From positions 93,697 to 157,696 of the forward strand of contig CALINO010000008.1 in NCBI GenBank assembly GCA_938045295.1: 64,000 bases of DNA, in the 5' to 3' direction. Of the stretch, positions 10,660 to 23,100 are shown piece by piece. Under the pieces are notes generated by a model. It made no database searches and was not told where the DNA came from. It worked only from the letters and a program-made list of their open reading frames with translations. This DNA comes from an uncultured Arenicella sp. Lineage in GTDB: Bacteria > Pseudomonadota > Gammaproteobacteria > Arenicellales > Arenicellaceae. Position 1 is the first letter of the stretch. Every line of letters begins with the position of its first letter. Both the position numbers and the translations under genes were made by a program.

Positions 10660-11319
10660 ATGGCATTAAGAATTAACGATCAAGCACCCAACTTTACAGC
10701 GCAAACCACTCAAGGCGAAATCAACTTTCATGACTGGATTGGTGACTCGTGGGCTGTTTTATTCTCTCACCCCAAAGACTTCACTCCGGTATGCACCACT
10801 GAATTAGGCTACGTGGCTGGTTTAGAAACTAAATTCGCTGAGCGCAACACCAAAGTTATTGGCCTTAGTATTGACCCGGTAGACAATCATGAAGAGTGGG
10901 CTAAAGACATTGAGGAAACTCAAGGCCACCCAGTGAAATTCCCAATGATTGGCGACACTGATTTGAACGTGGCCAAGCTTTACAATATGTTCCCAGCAGA
11001 TGAAACCGGAAGCGCTGAAGGCCGTACCGCAGTCACCAATGCAACGGTTCGCTCTGTGTTCATTATTGGGCCTGATAAAAACATCAAACTCATGATGACT
11101 TACCCAATGACCACGGGAAGAAATTTTGATGAAATTCTACGAGTCATTGATTCAATGCAACTCACGGCTCAGCACAAAGTGGCCACGCCAGCAAACTGGA
11201 AAAACGGTGACGACGTGATCATTGTGCCAGCAGTAAGCGATGAAGAAGCCAAAGTAAAATACCCAGAAGGATGGAATGCGTTAAAACCTTATCTGCGCAT
11301 TGTAAAACAGCCAAGCTAA
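10660..11319 (+). CDS. Peroxiredoxin (1-Cys Prx / AhpC-TSA family)
   Basis: SHPKDFTPVCTTELG active site and C-terminal Prx domain. Confidence 0.92.
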   Translation: MALRINDQAPNFTAQTTQGEINFHDWIGDSWAVLFSHPKDFTPVCTTELGYVAGLETKFAERNTKVIGLSIDPVDNHEEWAKDIEETQGHPVKFPMIGDTDLNVAKLYNMFPADETGSAEGRTAVTNATVRSVFIIGPDKNIKLMMTYPMTTGRNFDEILRVIDSMQLTAQHKVATPANWKNGDDVIIVPAVSDEEAKVKYPEGWNALKPYLRIVKQPS

Positions 11320-11340
11320 TTACCTTGAGCCGGTTCGAAT

Positions 11341-11378
11341 AAAAAAGCCTCAGTTGATAACTCAACTGAGGCTTTTTT
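11341..11378. terminator. Bidirectional rho-independent terminator between peroxiredoxin and fadA
   Basis: AAAAAAGCCTCAGTTGA-TAAC-TCAACTGAGGCTTTTTT. Confidence 0.92.
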
Positions 11379-11416
11379 GTTTGTGGGTAAAAACAGAACA
11401 GTCGGATTGACCTGTT

Positions 11417-14781
<3,365 letters not shown>

Positions 14782-14871
14782 GCTGCCTCACTGTGGTTAA
14801 GGTTTCAAAACATAGAATGAATTCTAAATACCAATATTTAAATTCTAATATAAGTATCATTAAATTCACGA

Positions 14872-14893
14872 AAATCGAACGATCGTTCGATTT
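14872..14893. promoter_or_regulatory. 22-bp perfect palindrome AAATCGAACGATCGTTCGATTT in the fadBA upstream region (TetR-type operator candidate)
   Basis: Direct reading; about 90 bp upstream of the fadB ATG. Confidence 0.65.
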
Positions 14894-15113
14894 ATTAATG
14901 TGTGCATTATGCTGTTAAAACAGACGGAATACCAGCGTTACGCTATTCATGAACTGAATGGCTAGGCATTCACCGGCTTAATAACTGAGCACTTTGCTGC
15001 CAATTTTGCTGGCAATAAAATACCATACCGAAATTGCCAAAAGATTACTTCACGCTTAATTAAATAACACTCAACTAGCCAAGGGTTGCCAACAATTCTT
15101 TGCCAATACGCCA

Positions 15114-15602
15114 TTAAAACAACAATGAACCTTCGTGTTTTAATAGCCACGCCTTACGGTCTATTCCGCCCGCATACCCGGTTAATGCACCATTAGAGCC
15201 AATGACCCTATGACACGGCACAATAATGCTAATAGGGTTTCGCCCATTTGCCGCACCGACGGCCCGCACAGCGTTGGAGTTGTTTAATTGATTCGCAATG
15301 TCTTGGTAAGAGCACGTTTTAGCATAATCGACAGTCATCAATGCCAGCCACACGCTCTGCTGAAATGCCGTGCCGCGAGGCTTTAAGCTCAAGTCAAACG
15401 TGGTGCGCTCACCGGAAAAATAATCCGCCAACTGCGTTTGCGCCGCCAAAGTATGGGCATTAGGGTCAATGGTGCCCGCCTGATCAGTAAAATACACCGA
15501 TAACACACCCTCATCACAGGCCGTTATTTGCAACCACCCAACGGGGGTTTTTAGGTAACTCTGGTAACGTTTCATCTTACTTTCGCTGCAGTCTTTATTC
15601 AT
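15114..15602 (-). CDS. ogt: Methylated-DNA--protein-cysteine S-methyltransferase
   Basis: Active-site IIVPCHRVIGSNGALTGYAGG motif. Confidence 0.92.
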   Translation of the reverse strand: MNKDCSESKMKRYQSYLKTPVGWLQITACDEGVLSVYFTDQAGTIDPNAHTLAAQTQLADYFSGERTTFDLSLKPRGTAFQQSVWLALMTVDYAKTCSYQDIANQLNNSNAVRAVGAANGRNPISIIVPCHRVIGSNGALTGYAGGIDRKAWLLKHEGSLLF

Positions 15603-15661
15603 AGATGTGCCTCATTCCTCGCGTGGCTCTTATAGCTGTGGCTCTTGCTTGCTATGGCATC

Positions 15662-17110
15662 TCATAGCTGGTTCCATAATTGGAAAACCACGTAACTGCG
15701 CCATGGTTTGGTTTTTTCTATATCCAGCGTTTGGTCTAGCTGCTTTAATGCATTTTTTACCCCCGCATCGCCCTCCAACCACACATCGGGGTCTTTGTTA
15801 GACCTCAGCTTTATGTAATTGAGCGTCCATGGGCCAATGCCTTTTAAGTCTAATAACGCGTCCGTATTGTCATTGCCCCATGCTTGTTTATCTAAAAAGT
15901 GCGCGGCGAAACGCCGCAATGTGTCTTTTCTTGACTGCGGCATTTTAAAAAAATCAAGGTCACTATTCGCAACCGCTTGAGCGGTGGGGAAGAAACACTG
16001 AGCGGGGGTACCGTCAAACCGCACACGCTCACCCAACGATTCAACCAACTTAGTGACTAAGGTATGCGCCTGTTTAACCGACACTTGCTGACCTAATATC
16101 GCCCTAACCCCGGTTTCAAATTCGCTCCAAATACCAGGAATTCGCAATCCTGGCTGATACGAAATTGCGTGGTCAATCAACGATGACAAATGCTGATCGA
16201 TATTTTGCATCGGCGCGTCTATATCAAAAATTTGCTTAATTCGCTGTAGCGCCATGTATAAGTCCGCCAGATCATCCAACACAATGAGCAACTCTAACGC
16301 ATTGCGTTCTAGCAGCGGCCTTATATAAAAATACCCCTGCGCGCCGCGGTCTGTATAAATAGTACGGCCATAGCCTTCGCCATCACACCACTCTACTCCG
16401 TCAATAAGGCGCCGCTGAAGAAAATCATGCATTTCACGCCATGCAAAAGGAGGCTGATAAGACAACGTAAGCCGGATTGCCGTTGAATCAACCGCACGGT
16501 TACTTTTGCTTGGTTTGATGCTCGCGCCTTGTTGGGATGTTTGTTTTCGAATTTGCGATGGGCTGATTGCCAAGCGCTCTTGCATGGCTTCGTTAAAGCG
16601 TCGGACACTATTAAACCCCGAGGCAAATGCCACCTCCATCATCGGCAGCTGGGTTTCATGTAACAGCTTTTTAGCTAATAAGCATTGGTGGTAAATAGCA
16701 TAACGCTTAGGTGACATACCCAATTTTTCTTGAAACAACTTTCTTAAATAACGTGCACTAATACCCAGCCTTGTGGCCAAGTGCTCCAAACCGTTATCTT
16801 GTAATACTCCTTGGTGAATTAACTCAATGGCTCGCTTGAAGGTTACATCTGTGCCTTGCCATAACCCCAAGCCCGGAGCGCTGTCAGGGTGGCAGCGTAA
16901 ACATGGCCTATAACCGGCTTGGGCAGCCGATGTGGCGTTTGAGAAATATTCAACGTTGCCCTCTTTTGCCGGAGCTGCTGGGCAGATAGGCCGACAGAAG
17001 ATGCGCGTTGTTTTTACTGCGGTAAAAAACACGCCGTCAAAGCGCGAATCGCGAGATCGGCGAGCCCGTGAAAATACGGCATTATCGGTTTGTTGTTTAT
17101 CAGCTAGCAC
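15662..17110 (-). CDS. Ada-type metal-binding/AraC HTH fused to AlkA-type DNA-3-methyladenine glycosylase II
   Basis: N-terminal RFDGVFFTAVKTTRIFCRPICPA...YRPCLRCHPD (Ada Cys4), central AraC HTH (GISARYLRKLFQEKLGMSPKRY), C-terminal HhH-GPD (LGQQVSVKQA..., LLDLKGIGPWTLNYIKLR). Confidence 0.92.
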   Translation of the reverse strand: MLADKQQTDNAVFSRARRSRDSRFDGVFFTAVKTTRIFCRPICPAAPAKEGNVEYFSNATSAAQAGYRPCLRCHPDSAPGLGLWQGTDVTFKRAIELIHQGVLQDNGLEHLATRLGISARYLRKLFQEKLGMSPKRYAIYHQCLLAKKLLHETQLPMMEVAFASGFNSVRRFNEAMQERLAISPSQIRKQTSQQGASIKPSKSNRAVDSTAIRLTLSYQPPFAWREMHDFLQRRLIDGVEWCDGEGYGRTIYTDRGAQGYFYIRPLLERNALELLIVLDDLADLYMALQRIKQIFDIDAPMQNIDQHLSSLIDHAISYQPGLRIPGIWSEFETGVRAILGQQVSVKQAHTLVTKLVESLGERVRFDGTPAQCFFPTAQAVANSDLDFFKMPQSRKDTLRRFAAHFLDKQAWGNDNTDALLDLKGIGPWTLNYIKLRSNKDPDVWLEGDAGVKNALKQLDQTLDIEKTKPWRSYVVFQLWNQL

Positions 17111-17333
17111 AACCCTATGTTAACGCTAACTGCATAAAATAACTGGCGGTTTTCGGAACTCAAGACAGCCATCATATAAACTTCAGTTATCAGAAACATA
17201 AAAAAACGTCACTTCAAACCATAACAATACAGGTGTAGTTTGGTTGTTGCTAACCAAATGCACGTGCAACGGAGTATAGCAACTGCGTTAGTAATTTTTA
17301 GGTCTTAACAATTTTTTATACCGGAGAATTACT

Positions 17334-17639
17334 ATGAAAAAGTCTATTTTATCTATCTCATCCCTGTTTTTTTTCAACAGCATCGCTTTCGCTAGTATCA
17401 ATGAAGATTTTAAGCTATGCGCAACTGAAGCACTCAAAGAAAAACAATTAGTACCTGGCCATATCCGAGTGGACAATGAAAGCAATGCTGCTTTTTCTTA
17501 TGACCACAACAGCTCAAGCCAAGCACGTGAGTATCGAATGTTATTAACAACAGAGTCTGGCAAGAGTTTAGGCTCGGTTGCCTGCACCTACAATAAAGCT
17601 GGCGAATTACAGGCGGTTACTTACCTGAGTAAAAACTAG
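17334..17639 (+). CDS. Small exported protein of unknown function
   Basis: ORF track; clear signal peptide MKKSILSISSLFFFNSIAFA, RBS-like ggag upstream. Confidence 0.6.
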   Translation: MKKSILSISSLFFFNSIAFASINEDFKLCATEALKEKQLVPGHIRVDNESNAAFSYDHNSSSQAREYRMLLTTESGKSLGSVACTYNKAGELQAVTYLSKN

Positions 17640-17723
17640 CCTTATTGCTGGGCTAACTATGCTAACTATGGGCATGTCTAACATCCGCTGTAGGCATGCT
17701 CTTCAGTTTTTAAATTAATAAAT

Positions 17724-19121
17724 TTAAAATTGAGCCGAGCCTGGAGCCCTAGGAAAAGGAATAACATCTCGAATGTTTTCCATACCGGTCACGTAATTAA
17801 TTAAACGTTCAAACCCCAAACCAAACCCCGCGTGTGGCACTGTGCCGTATTTTCTTAAATCACGGTACCACCATAAATGCTCTGCGGTTTCTTGGTCAGG
17901 AAAGCGGGTATCGAGCACGCTTAAGCGTTCCTCACGTTGGCTCCCCCCAATGATCTCACCAATGCCTGGCACCAATACATCCATCGCTGCCACGGTTTTT
18001 TCATCGTCGTTTAAACGCATGTAAAACGCTTTGATATCTTTGGGGTAATTTTTGAGCACCACAGGCCCTTTTACGTATTCTTCGGCCAAGAAACGTTCGT
18101 GCTCTGAAGCTAAGTCAATGCCCCACTCCACATCAAACTCAAACGACTTTCCGCTTTTCTTCAAAATTTGAATCGCGTCAGTGTAATCCATATGAACGAA
18201 CGTTGAATCAAGCACGGTTTGCAAGCGCTCATACAGTGTTTTATCCACTCGTTGTTGAAAAAAGGCCATGTCATCTGGCCGTTGCGTCAGCACTTCTTGA
18301 ATACAATGCTTTAAAAAACTCTCGGCTAAGGCTGCGTCGTCGTCCAAATCAGCAAATGCAATTTCAGGTTCAACCATCCAAAACTCGGCCAAATGCCGAC
18401 TGGTGTTTGAGTTTTCAGCACGAAATGTTGGCCCAAAGGTATAAACCTTTGACATTGCCATGCAATAAGACTCCACATTTAATTGTCCAGAGACCGTTAA
18501 AAAGCTTTCATCGCCAAAAAAGTCTTGGCCGTAATCCACCCGCCCTTTTTCATTGTGCGGTAAATTCAGCATATCCAGCGTGGAAACTCGAAATAATTCT
18601 CCAGCACCCTCGCAGTCACTGCCGGTAATGATTGGCGTATTGATCCATTGAAAACTGTGTTGGTAGAAGTAATTATGAATGGCGTTAGCCAGAGTGTTTC
18701 GAACGCGAGTCACCGCCCCAATAGCATTGGTGCGCGGTCGTAAATGCGCTTGCGTACGCAAATATTCAAAGGTGTGGCGCTTCTTCGCCATTGGGTATGT
18801 TTCAGGTTCGTCAACCCAACCAACCACCTCAATTGAGGAGGCTTGTATTTCAACTGACTGCCCTTGACCTTGAGATTCAACCAACGTTCCTGCTGCAATG
18901 ATGGCGCAACCGGTGCTGATATTCAAAACCTCGTCTTGATAATTGCAAAGGGTGTCTGGCACGACCACTTGCATGGCATCAAAGCACGAACCATCATGAA
19001 TAGCGATAAAAGAAATACCAGCCTTTGAGGTTCGCCGCGTGCGAACCCAACCTTTGACCAACACCTTCGAACCGATGGCCGCCTCGGCACTAAATAATTG
19101 CGTTACAGAATATTGATTCAT
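17724..19121 (-). CDS. asnS: Asparagine--tRNA ligase
   Basis: Class II aaRS; OB-fold N-terminus [26 protein letters not shown]-terminal [34 protein letters not shown]. Confidence 0.96.
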   Translation of the reverse strand: MNQYSVTQLFSAEAAIGSKVLVKGWVRTRRTSKAGISFIAIHDGSCFDAMQVVVPDTLCNYQDEVLNISTGCAIIAAGTLVESQGQGQSVEIQASSIEVVGWVDEPETYPMAKKRHTFEYLRTQAHLRPRTNAIGAVTRVRNTLANAIHNYFYQHSFQWINTPIITGSDCEGAGELFRVSTLDMLNLPHNEKGRVDYGQDFFGDESFLTVSGQLNVESYCMAMSKVYTFGPTFRAENSNTSRHLAEFWMVEPEIAFADLDDDAALAESFLKHCIQEVLTQRPDDMAFFQQRVDKTLYERLQTVLDSTFVHMDYTDAIQILKKSGKSFEFDVEWGIDLASEHERFLAEEYVKGPVVLKNYPKDIKAFYMRLNDDEKTVAAMDVLVPGIGEIIGGSQREERLSVLDTRFPDQETAEHLWWYRDLRKYGTVPHAGFGLGFERLINYVTGMENIRDVIPFPRAPGSAQF

Positions 19122-19292
19122 AAAAACTCGAGCACACGATAATCGTTAACAGCGTGTTATTTTCATAAAGAATTCGTTATAAGCTATCTAGCTTACCAAA
19201 AATTGGTATTCGAAATGAGGTTTTAATCAGACTCAGTCAAACCCATCAGGCATCTTAATAGCATCATCTTAATAAAAAGAACTTCCAATAAA

Positions 19293-19323
19293 AAAGCCGG
19301 AAATGCATTACATTTCCGGCTTT
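19293..19323. terminator. Stem-loop AAAGCCGGAAATG-CATTA-CATTTCCGGCTTT
   Basis: Perfect 13-bp stem with flanking A/T, in the intergenic region between asnS and the 19405 ORF. Confidence 0.8.
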
Positions 19324-19404
19324 AAATACGCACCTAGCTGCCTTTATTAACATCAACACACTCAGTGAACTGTCAATACAAAGCAGACCAATTGAACAAT
19401 CGCT

Positions 19405-19986
19405 TTACATCAAAATATCCGACAAAGTAAAGGTTTGCTCAAAGGTATCACCATTGGTAACTGCCGTACACGTCGCTGTAATGGTAAATGTAACCTCGTC
19501 GGTTGGCTCTAAATCAGTGCAAAATGGCGCATCAACAGCCGGGCCTTGCCAAACGATTCGAGGACCTGTGGTGGACGAAGCATCACCCAAATCTTGAATA
19601 TCAATGGTTACGTCAGCCGGCAACGCGCCTGTATCAATGGACAAGATGGTTAGATCTACACTGGCATCAGAACTCAACACATCAAACGTAGCTGTACACA
19701 CCGGCGGAGTGTTAGTGCCAGAAACCGGCCCGGTGGTGACATTACCAATTTCGATCATCGGACAAATATCCTCCGGATCTGGATCAGGCTCTGGCGGCTC
19801 TGGCGGCTCTGGCGGCTCTGGCGGCTCTGGCGGCTCTGGCGACATCATCGCATGAGCGGGCGTGACAATGGCATTGAGCAAAGGCTTGTGCCATGCACTG
19901 ATTGCAGCTCCGCCACCTAAACCAAGCAATAATCGCCGTCTAGCTTTTAGTGTTTGATTTGAATTTGAATCATCATTCTCAGACAT
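19405..19986 (-). CDS. Secreted protein with twin-Arg-like 'W.KPllna...PAHA' leader and (PEP)n linker, unknown function
   Basis: ORF track; KARRRLLLGLGGGAAISAWHKPLLNAIVTPAHAM then SPEPPEPPEPPEPPEPPEPDPDPEDIC. Confidence 0.75.
   Translation of the reverse strand: MSENDDSNSNQTLKARRRLLLGLGGGAAISAWHKPLLNAIVTPAHAMMSPEPPEPPEPPEPPEPPEPDPDPEDICPMIEIGNVTTGPVSGTNTPPVCTATFDVLSSDASVDLTILSIDTGALPADVTIDIQDLGDASSTTGPRIVWQGPAVDAPFCTDLEPTDEVTFTITATCTAVTNGDTFEQTFTLSDILM
19793..19840. repeat. 9-bp tandem repeat (GGCTCTGGC)n encoding Pro-Glu-Pro
   Basis: Direct reading of the repeated ggctctggc units inside the 19405 ORF. Confidence 0.85.
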
Positions 19987-20536
19987 TTAATGCTCCATAC
20001 ATTTCTAATGACTAGCTTGTTGTTTAGAAATCACCTAACTCGCAGCCTCTTAATTTAAAGCTAATACAAATAGATCTTACTAAAACATCACTTTTAGTGG
20101 CGATGCCTCTAAGTTTTTTTGGGAGGGAGTTAGCTTATCACTATCCAACACTCATCAATTGTTAATCAGTGTTTAATCATCCATACGGTATCGCAACACT
20201 GACCAATTAATTAGCACCAATCAAAAGGGATAAATCAGATCAAAAAACAAACAGAATGTTTGCTCTCATTACTCAATACAAGTTTGAAGAAAACATTTAT
20301 CGCAGAAGTAGCTTCGGATAAAAGAGTTCTTAGTTTACCTACATTAAGCCCAAGTGCTTGTGGATAATGATCCCCCCGTAGGCAACTATAATATGTTTGA
20401 CCTAATTGTTCAATCTCCTTGATTTTTCAAATAAAGTAGATACCATTTTCAGCCTCCTTGCTACTTTAATTAGCCAAAATGACCAGAAAAAACTCAATCA
20501 AAGCTTACAACTTTAATGTCACCCTTGCATTTTAAT

Positions 20537-21025
20537 CTACACTTCAACTAATGACTCTAACGGGTAACCAGAAAAATCTTTGGTTCTTTCAAGAATAATC
20601 AGCGTGCTTAATTTCCCAATACCTATGTGGCTTTTAATAAGCTCGTCACTAATACGGTTATACCGCCGTACATCTGTACACACAAACTTAAGTAAGTAAT
20701 CATAGGCACCGCTGATTTTATAACTGTCCGTCACTTCTTTGACTTTTTCAATTTCATCATCAAAGCGCTCAAAGTCCTCAGGCGCATGATTTTCTAAGGT
20801 AACTTCAGCAAACGCCTCAACATGAGGAGCCAATTTTTCCAAGTTAATTTCGGTAATATAACGCTTAAGAATGCCTTCACTTTCTAAACGCTTCACTCGG
20901 CTCAAACAAGCACTGGCCGAGAGGTGCACCTCTTCAGCTAGCTGCTGATTGGTAATACGCGCATTCTTTTGTAAGATTGAGAGTATTTTCAAATCAATTT
21001 TATTGATCTTTTTAAGCTCATTCAT
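20537..21025 (-). CDS. Lrp/AsnC family transcriptional regulator
   Basis: LKKINKIDLKILSILQKNARITNQQLAEEVHLSASACLSRVKRLESEGIL HTH plus RAM domain. Confidence 0.93.
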   Translation of the reverse strand: MNELKKINKIDLKILSILQKNARITNQQLAEEVHLSASACLSRVKRLESEGILKRYITEINLEKLAPHVEAFAEVTLENHAPEDFERFDDEIEKVKEVTDSYKISGAYDYLLKFVCTDVRRYNRISDELIKSHIGIGKLSTLIILERTKDFSGYPLESLVEV

Positions 21026-21077
21026 AAGTAACCGCCATTGGTTTATACCAATTGTACTGAATTAAACAGCACGGTGT

Positions 21078-21629
21078 CTAATCGCTCACGTTACTGGTCT
21101 GTTGTAAAGTTTCCCAAGTAATATCAATACTATCGGTATTACTGACCACAAAGGCCGATTGACCGGTAATGGTTAATGACCATTCAATCGAGCGTTCTAC
21201 AAGGCTAGCTAACCGTTGAATCTGCTCATACTGAAAACGCACAACATCAATATCTAAAAAAGAAAACTTAGTGTGGTTTTGCTCCCACCAATGATTCGAT
21301 TTTTGATTAAACGAGTAGACTTTCACTTCATTGGCTTTTCTAGTCGACTTCTTAATGCGCTCAACTTCGGGCTCACCCACTTCAACCCATAATGAGGTGT
21401 TGTCATCCATCGTACGAACCCACAAGTCAGGCTCAGTCACGTCACTCAACCCTTTGGTAAACACCAACTCAGGTTGCGCGTTTATACAAAAAGCCATAAT
21501 TCGCGTCACCATTCTTTCTAGGGTTTCCGATGGGTGCTGCGCGATGGTCAGATTTAACGTGTCGTAGTAATTGCGATCTAAATCTGACAACGAAATTCTG
21601 GTTTTATAAATGGTCGGTTTTAATGCCAC
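21078..21629 (-). CDS. yaeQ: YaeQ family protein
   Basis: MALKPTIYKTRISLSDLDRNYYDTLNLTIAQHPSETLERMVTRIMAFC...LWVEVGEPEVERIKKS. Confidence 0.88.
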   Translation of the reverse strand: MALKPTIYKTRISLSDLDRNYYDTLNLTIAQHPSETLERMVTRIMAFCINAQPELVFTKGLSDVTEPDLWVRTMDDNTSLWVEVGEPEVERIKKSTRKANEVKVYSFNQKSNHWWEQNHTKFSFLDIDVVRFQYEQIQRLASLVERSIEWSLTITGQSAFVVSNTDSIDITWETLQQTSNVSD

Positions 21630-21978
21630 AGTAACTAATTCCTAATTAAGCGTTCAGTAAAATAAGGCTTGAGTACGAGTTTAAAAAGGTCAGCTGCAAT
21701 CAGCTGATTAATGACAGCACGCCCACGTTGAAGAACAAGTTTATAGTATTTATTCAGTTTGAATACGTAAAAAGGTGCCATTGAACCAATAGCCAACATA
21801 ATGCTCAAAAATGAATAACAAATGACCAGTAAGGCCGGCCGACAGTACAACTCGAAGCACTGTATGAGTGCCGCATTACGCATTGAGGTGAAATTCAATT
21901 CACTCAAGTAAGCCTATTGACTAAAGTGCCAGGTTTAAATTACTTAAACCGTTCTTCATGGCCAGCTCGCTCGCCATG

Positions 21979-22266
21979 TTAGCTTTTGTACAGCACTTGA
22001 ATTAAATGAAAGCCAAATTTGGTTTTGATTGGCCCTAGGTATTGTTTATCTTCACTGCCTTTAGCAAACACCGCTTTATCAAACGCTGGCACCATTGCGC
22101 CGCGGCGAAACTCACCCAAATCACCGCCTTTTTTACTTGACGGGCAAGTGGAAAATTTTTTCGCTAGCTGGGCAAAATTCTTGCCCGCATCGAGCTCTTT
22201 AGCCACTTTACTGGCTTGTTCTTGCGTTTTTAATAAAATGTGCGAAGCACACGCTGTTTTTGACAT
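21979..22266 (-). CDS. Parvulin-type peptidylprolyl isomerase (PpiC-like)
   Basis: ASHILLKTQEQASKVAKELDAGKNFAQLAKKFSTCPSSKKGGDLGEFRRGAMVPAFDKAVF; start trimmed to MSKTACASHILLK. Confidence 0.92.
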   Translation of the reverse strand: MSKTACASHILLKTQEQASKVAKELDAGKNFAQLAKKFSTCPSSKKGGDLGEFRRGAMVPAFDKAVFAKGSEDKQYLGPIKTKFGFHLIQVLYKS

Positions 22267-22294
22267 AACGTAGTTCTCGATCAAACAAGGCTGA

Positions 22295-23098
22295 TTAAGG
22301 TTGTTCAAACACAGTATTAATCCACTGCCCGATGGTTTTTATTTGCGGCATGATCACATTGTGTTCCATTGGGTAAGTCTCCCAACGCACTGAATACCCT
22401 AATTCGGTCAGTGTTTTAGCGCTCATCTCACCTAAGGCCAGCGGCACAACCGCATCATGAGTACCGTGACAAGCTAAAATAGGCGTCAGCGTATTCACGC
22501 CACTTTGTTCTTGCTCAGTGTGAGTGTCGAACGGTAAGTAGGTTGAAAGTGCCAGCATACCGCCCAATTCATGCTTACTGCGCACGCCGGTGTAATACGT
22601 CACGGCACCGCCTTGTGAAAAACCCGCCAAAATAATATTTTGACTGGCAATGCCACTTTCAACCAATTGGCTTATTAAGCCCTCCACCATTGCTTGCGAC
22701 TCGGCCATACCGACCGCGTCTTGTTTATCTTCTATCTTAACGCCGCGAATGTCATACCAACCGGGCATTTCCATGCCGCCATTAATGGTGATTGGTCGAT
22801 TCGGTGCTTGCGGAAAAATAAACCGTATTGTTGGCGTTTTATTCAAACCAAGTTCAGGCACAACGGGCGGAAAGTCATTGGCCGTTGCACCCAAACCATG
22901 GAGCCATATTACAGCGTGAGTGGGCTCACCGGAGCCGTGAGTAAGTTCAATAGAATTTGGGGGTAATTGCATTGTTAAAGTCGTTGTTTTTTCATTGTTA
23001 GCGTTTGCGCAAAGAAAACTCGCACTCAGCGCCATTATTAAAATAGGAACTAAAACGTTAGTCAGCGTTTTAATTAAAATTTGTATGACGTTAATCAC
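22295..23098 (-). CDS. Exported carboxylesterase/phospholipase-like alpha/beta hydrolase
   Basis: VIWLHGLGATANDF, LAGFSQGGAVTYY nucleophile elbow, C-terminal HNV histidine. Confidence 0.87.
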   Translation of the reverse strand: MINVIQILIKTLTNVLVPILIMALSASFLCANANNEKTTTLTMQLPPNSIELTHGSGEPTHAVIWLHGLGATANDFPPVVPELGLNKTPTIRFIFPQAPNRPITINGGMEMPGWYDIRGVKIEDKQDAVGMAESQAMVEGLISQLVESGIASQNIILAGFSQGGAVTYYTGVRSKHELGGMLALSTYLPFDTHTEQEQSGVNTLTPILACHGTHDAVVPLALGEMSAKTLTELGYSVRWETYPMEHNVIMPQIKTIGQWINTVFEQP

Positions 23099-23100
23099 AC

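Noticed and set aside
14962-15150. 62-aa minus-strand ORF overlapping the ogt 3' end
   Set aside because: No domain, overlaps ogt in another frame, no RBS-supported context.
19503-19855. Plus-strand ORFs (e.g. SGSGSGGSGGSGGSGGSGGSG) opposite the 19405 gene
   Set aside because: Antisense translation of the PEP-coding 9-bp repeat; no signal or initiation support.
21635-21907. 90-aa minus-strand ORF between yaeQ and the PpiC-like gene
   Set aside because: Hydrophobic stretch could be a small membrane protein, but no family resemblance or other support; left unannotated.
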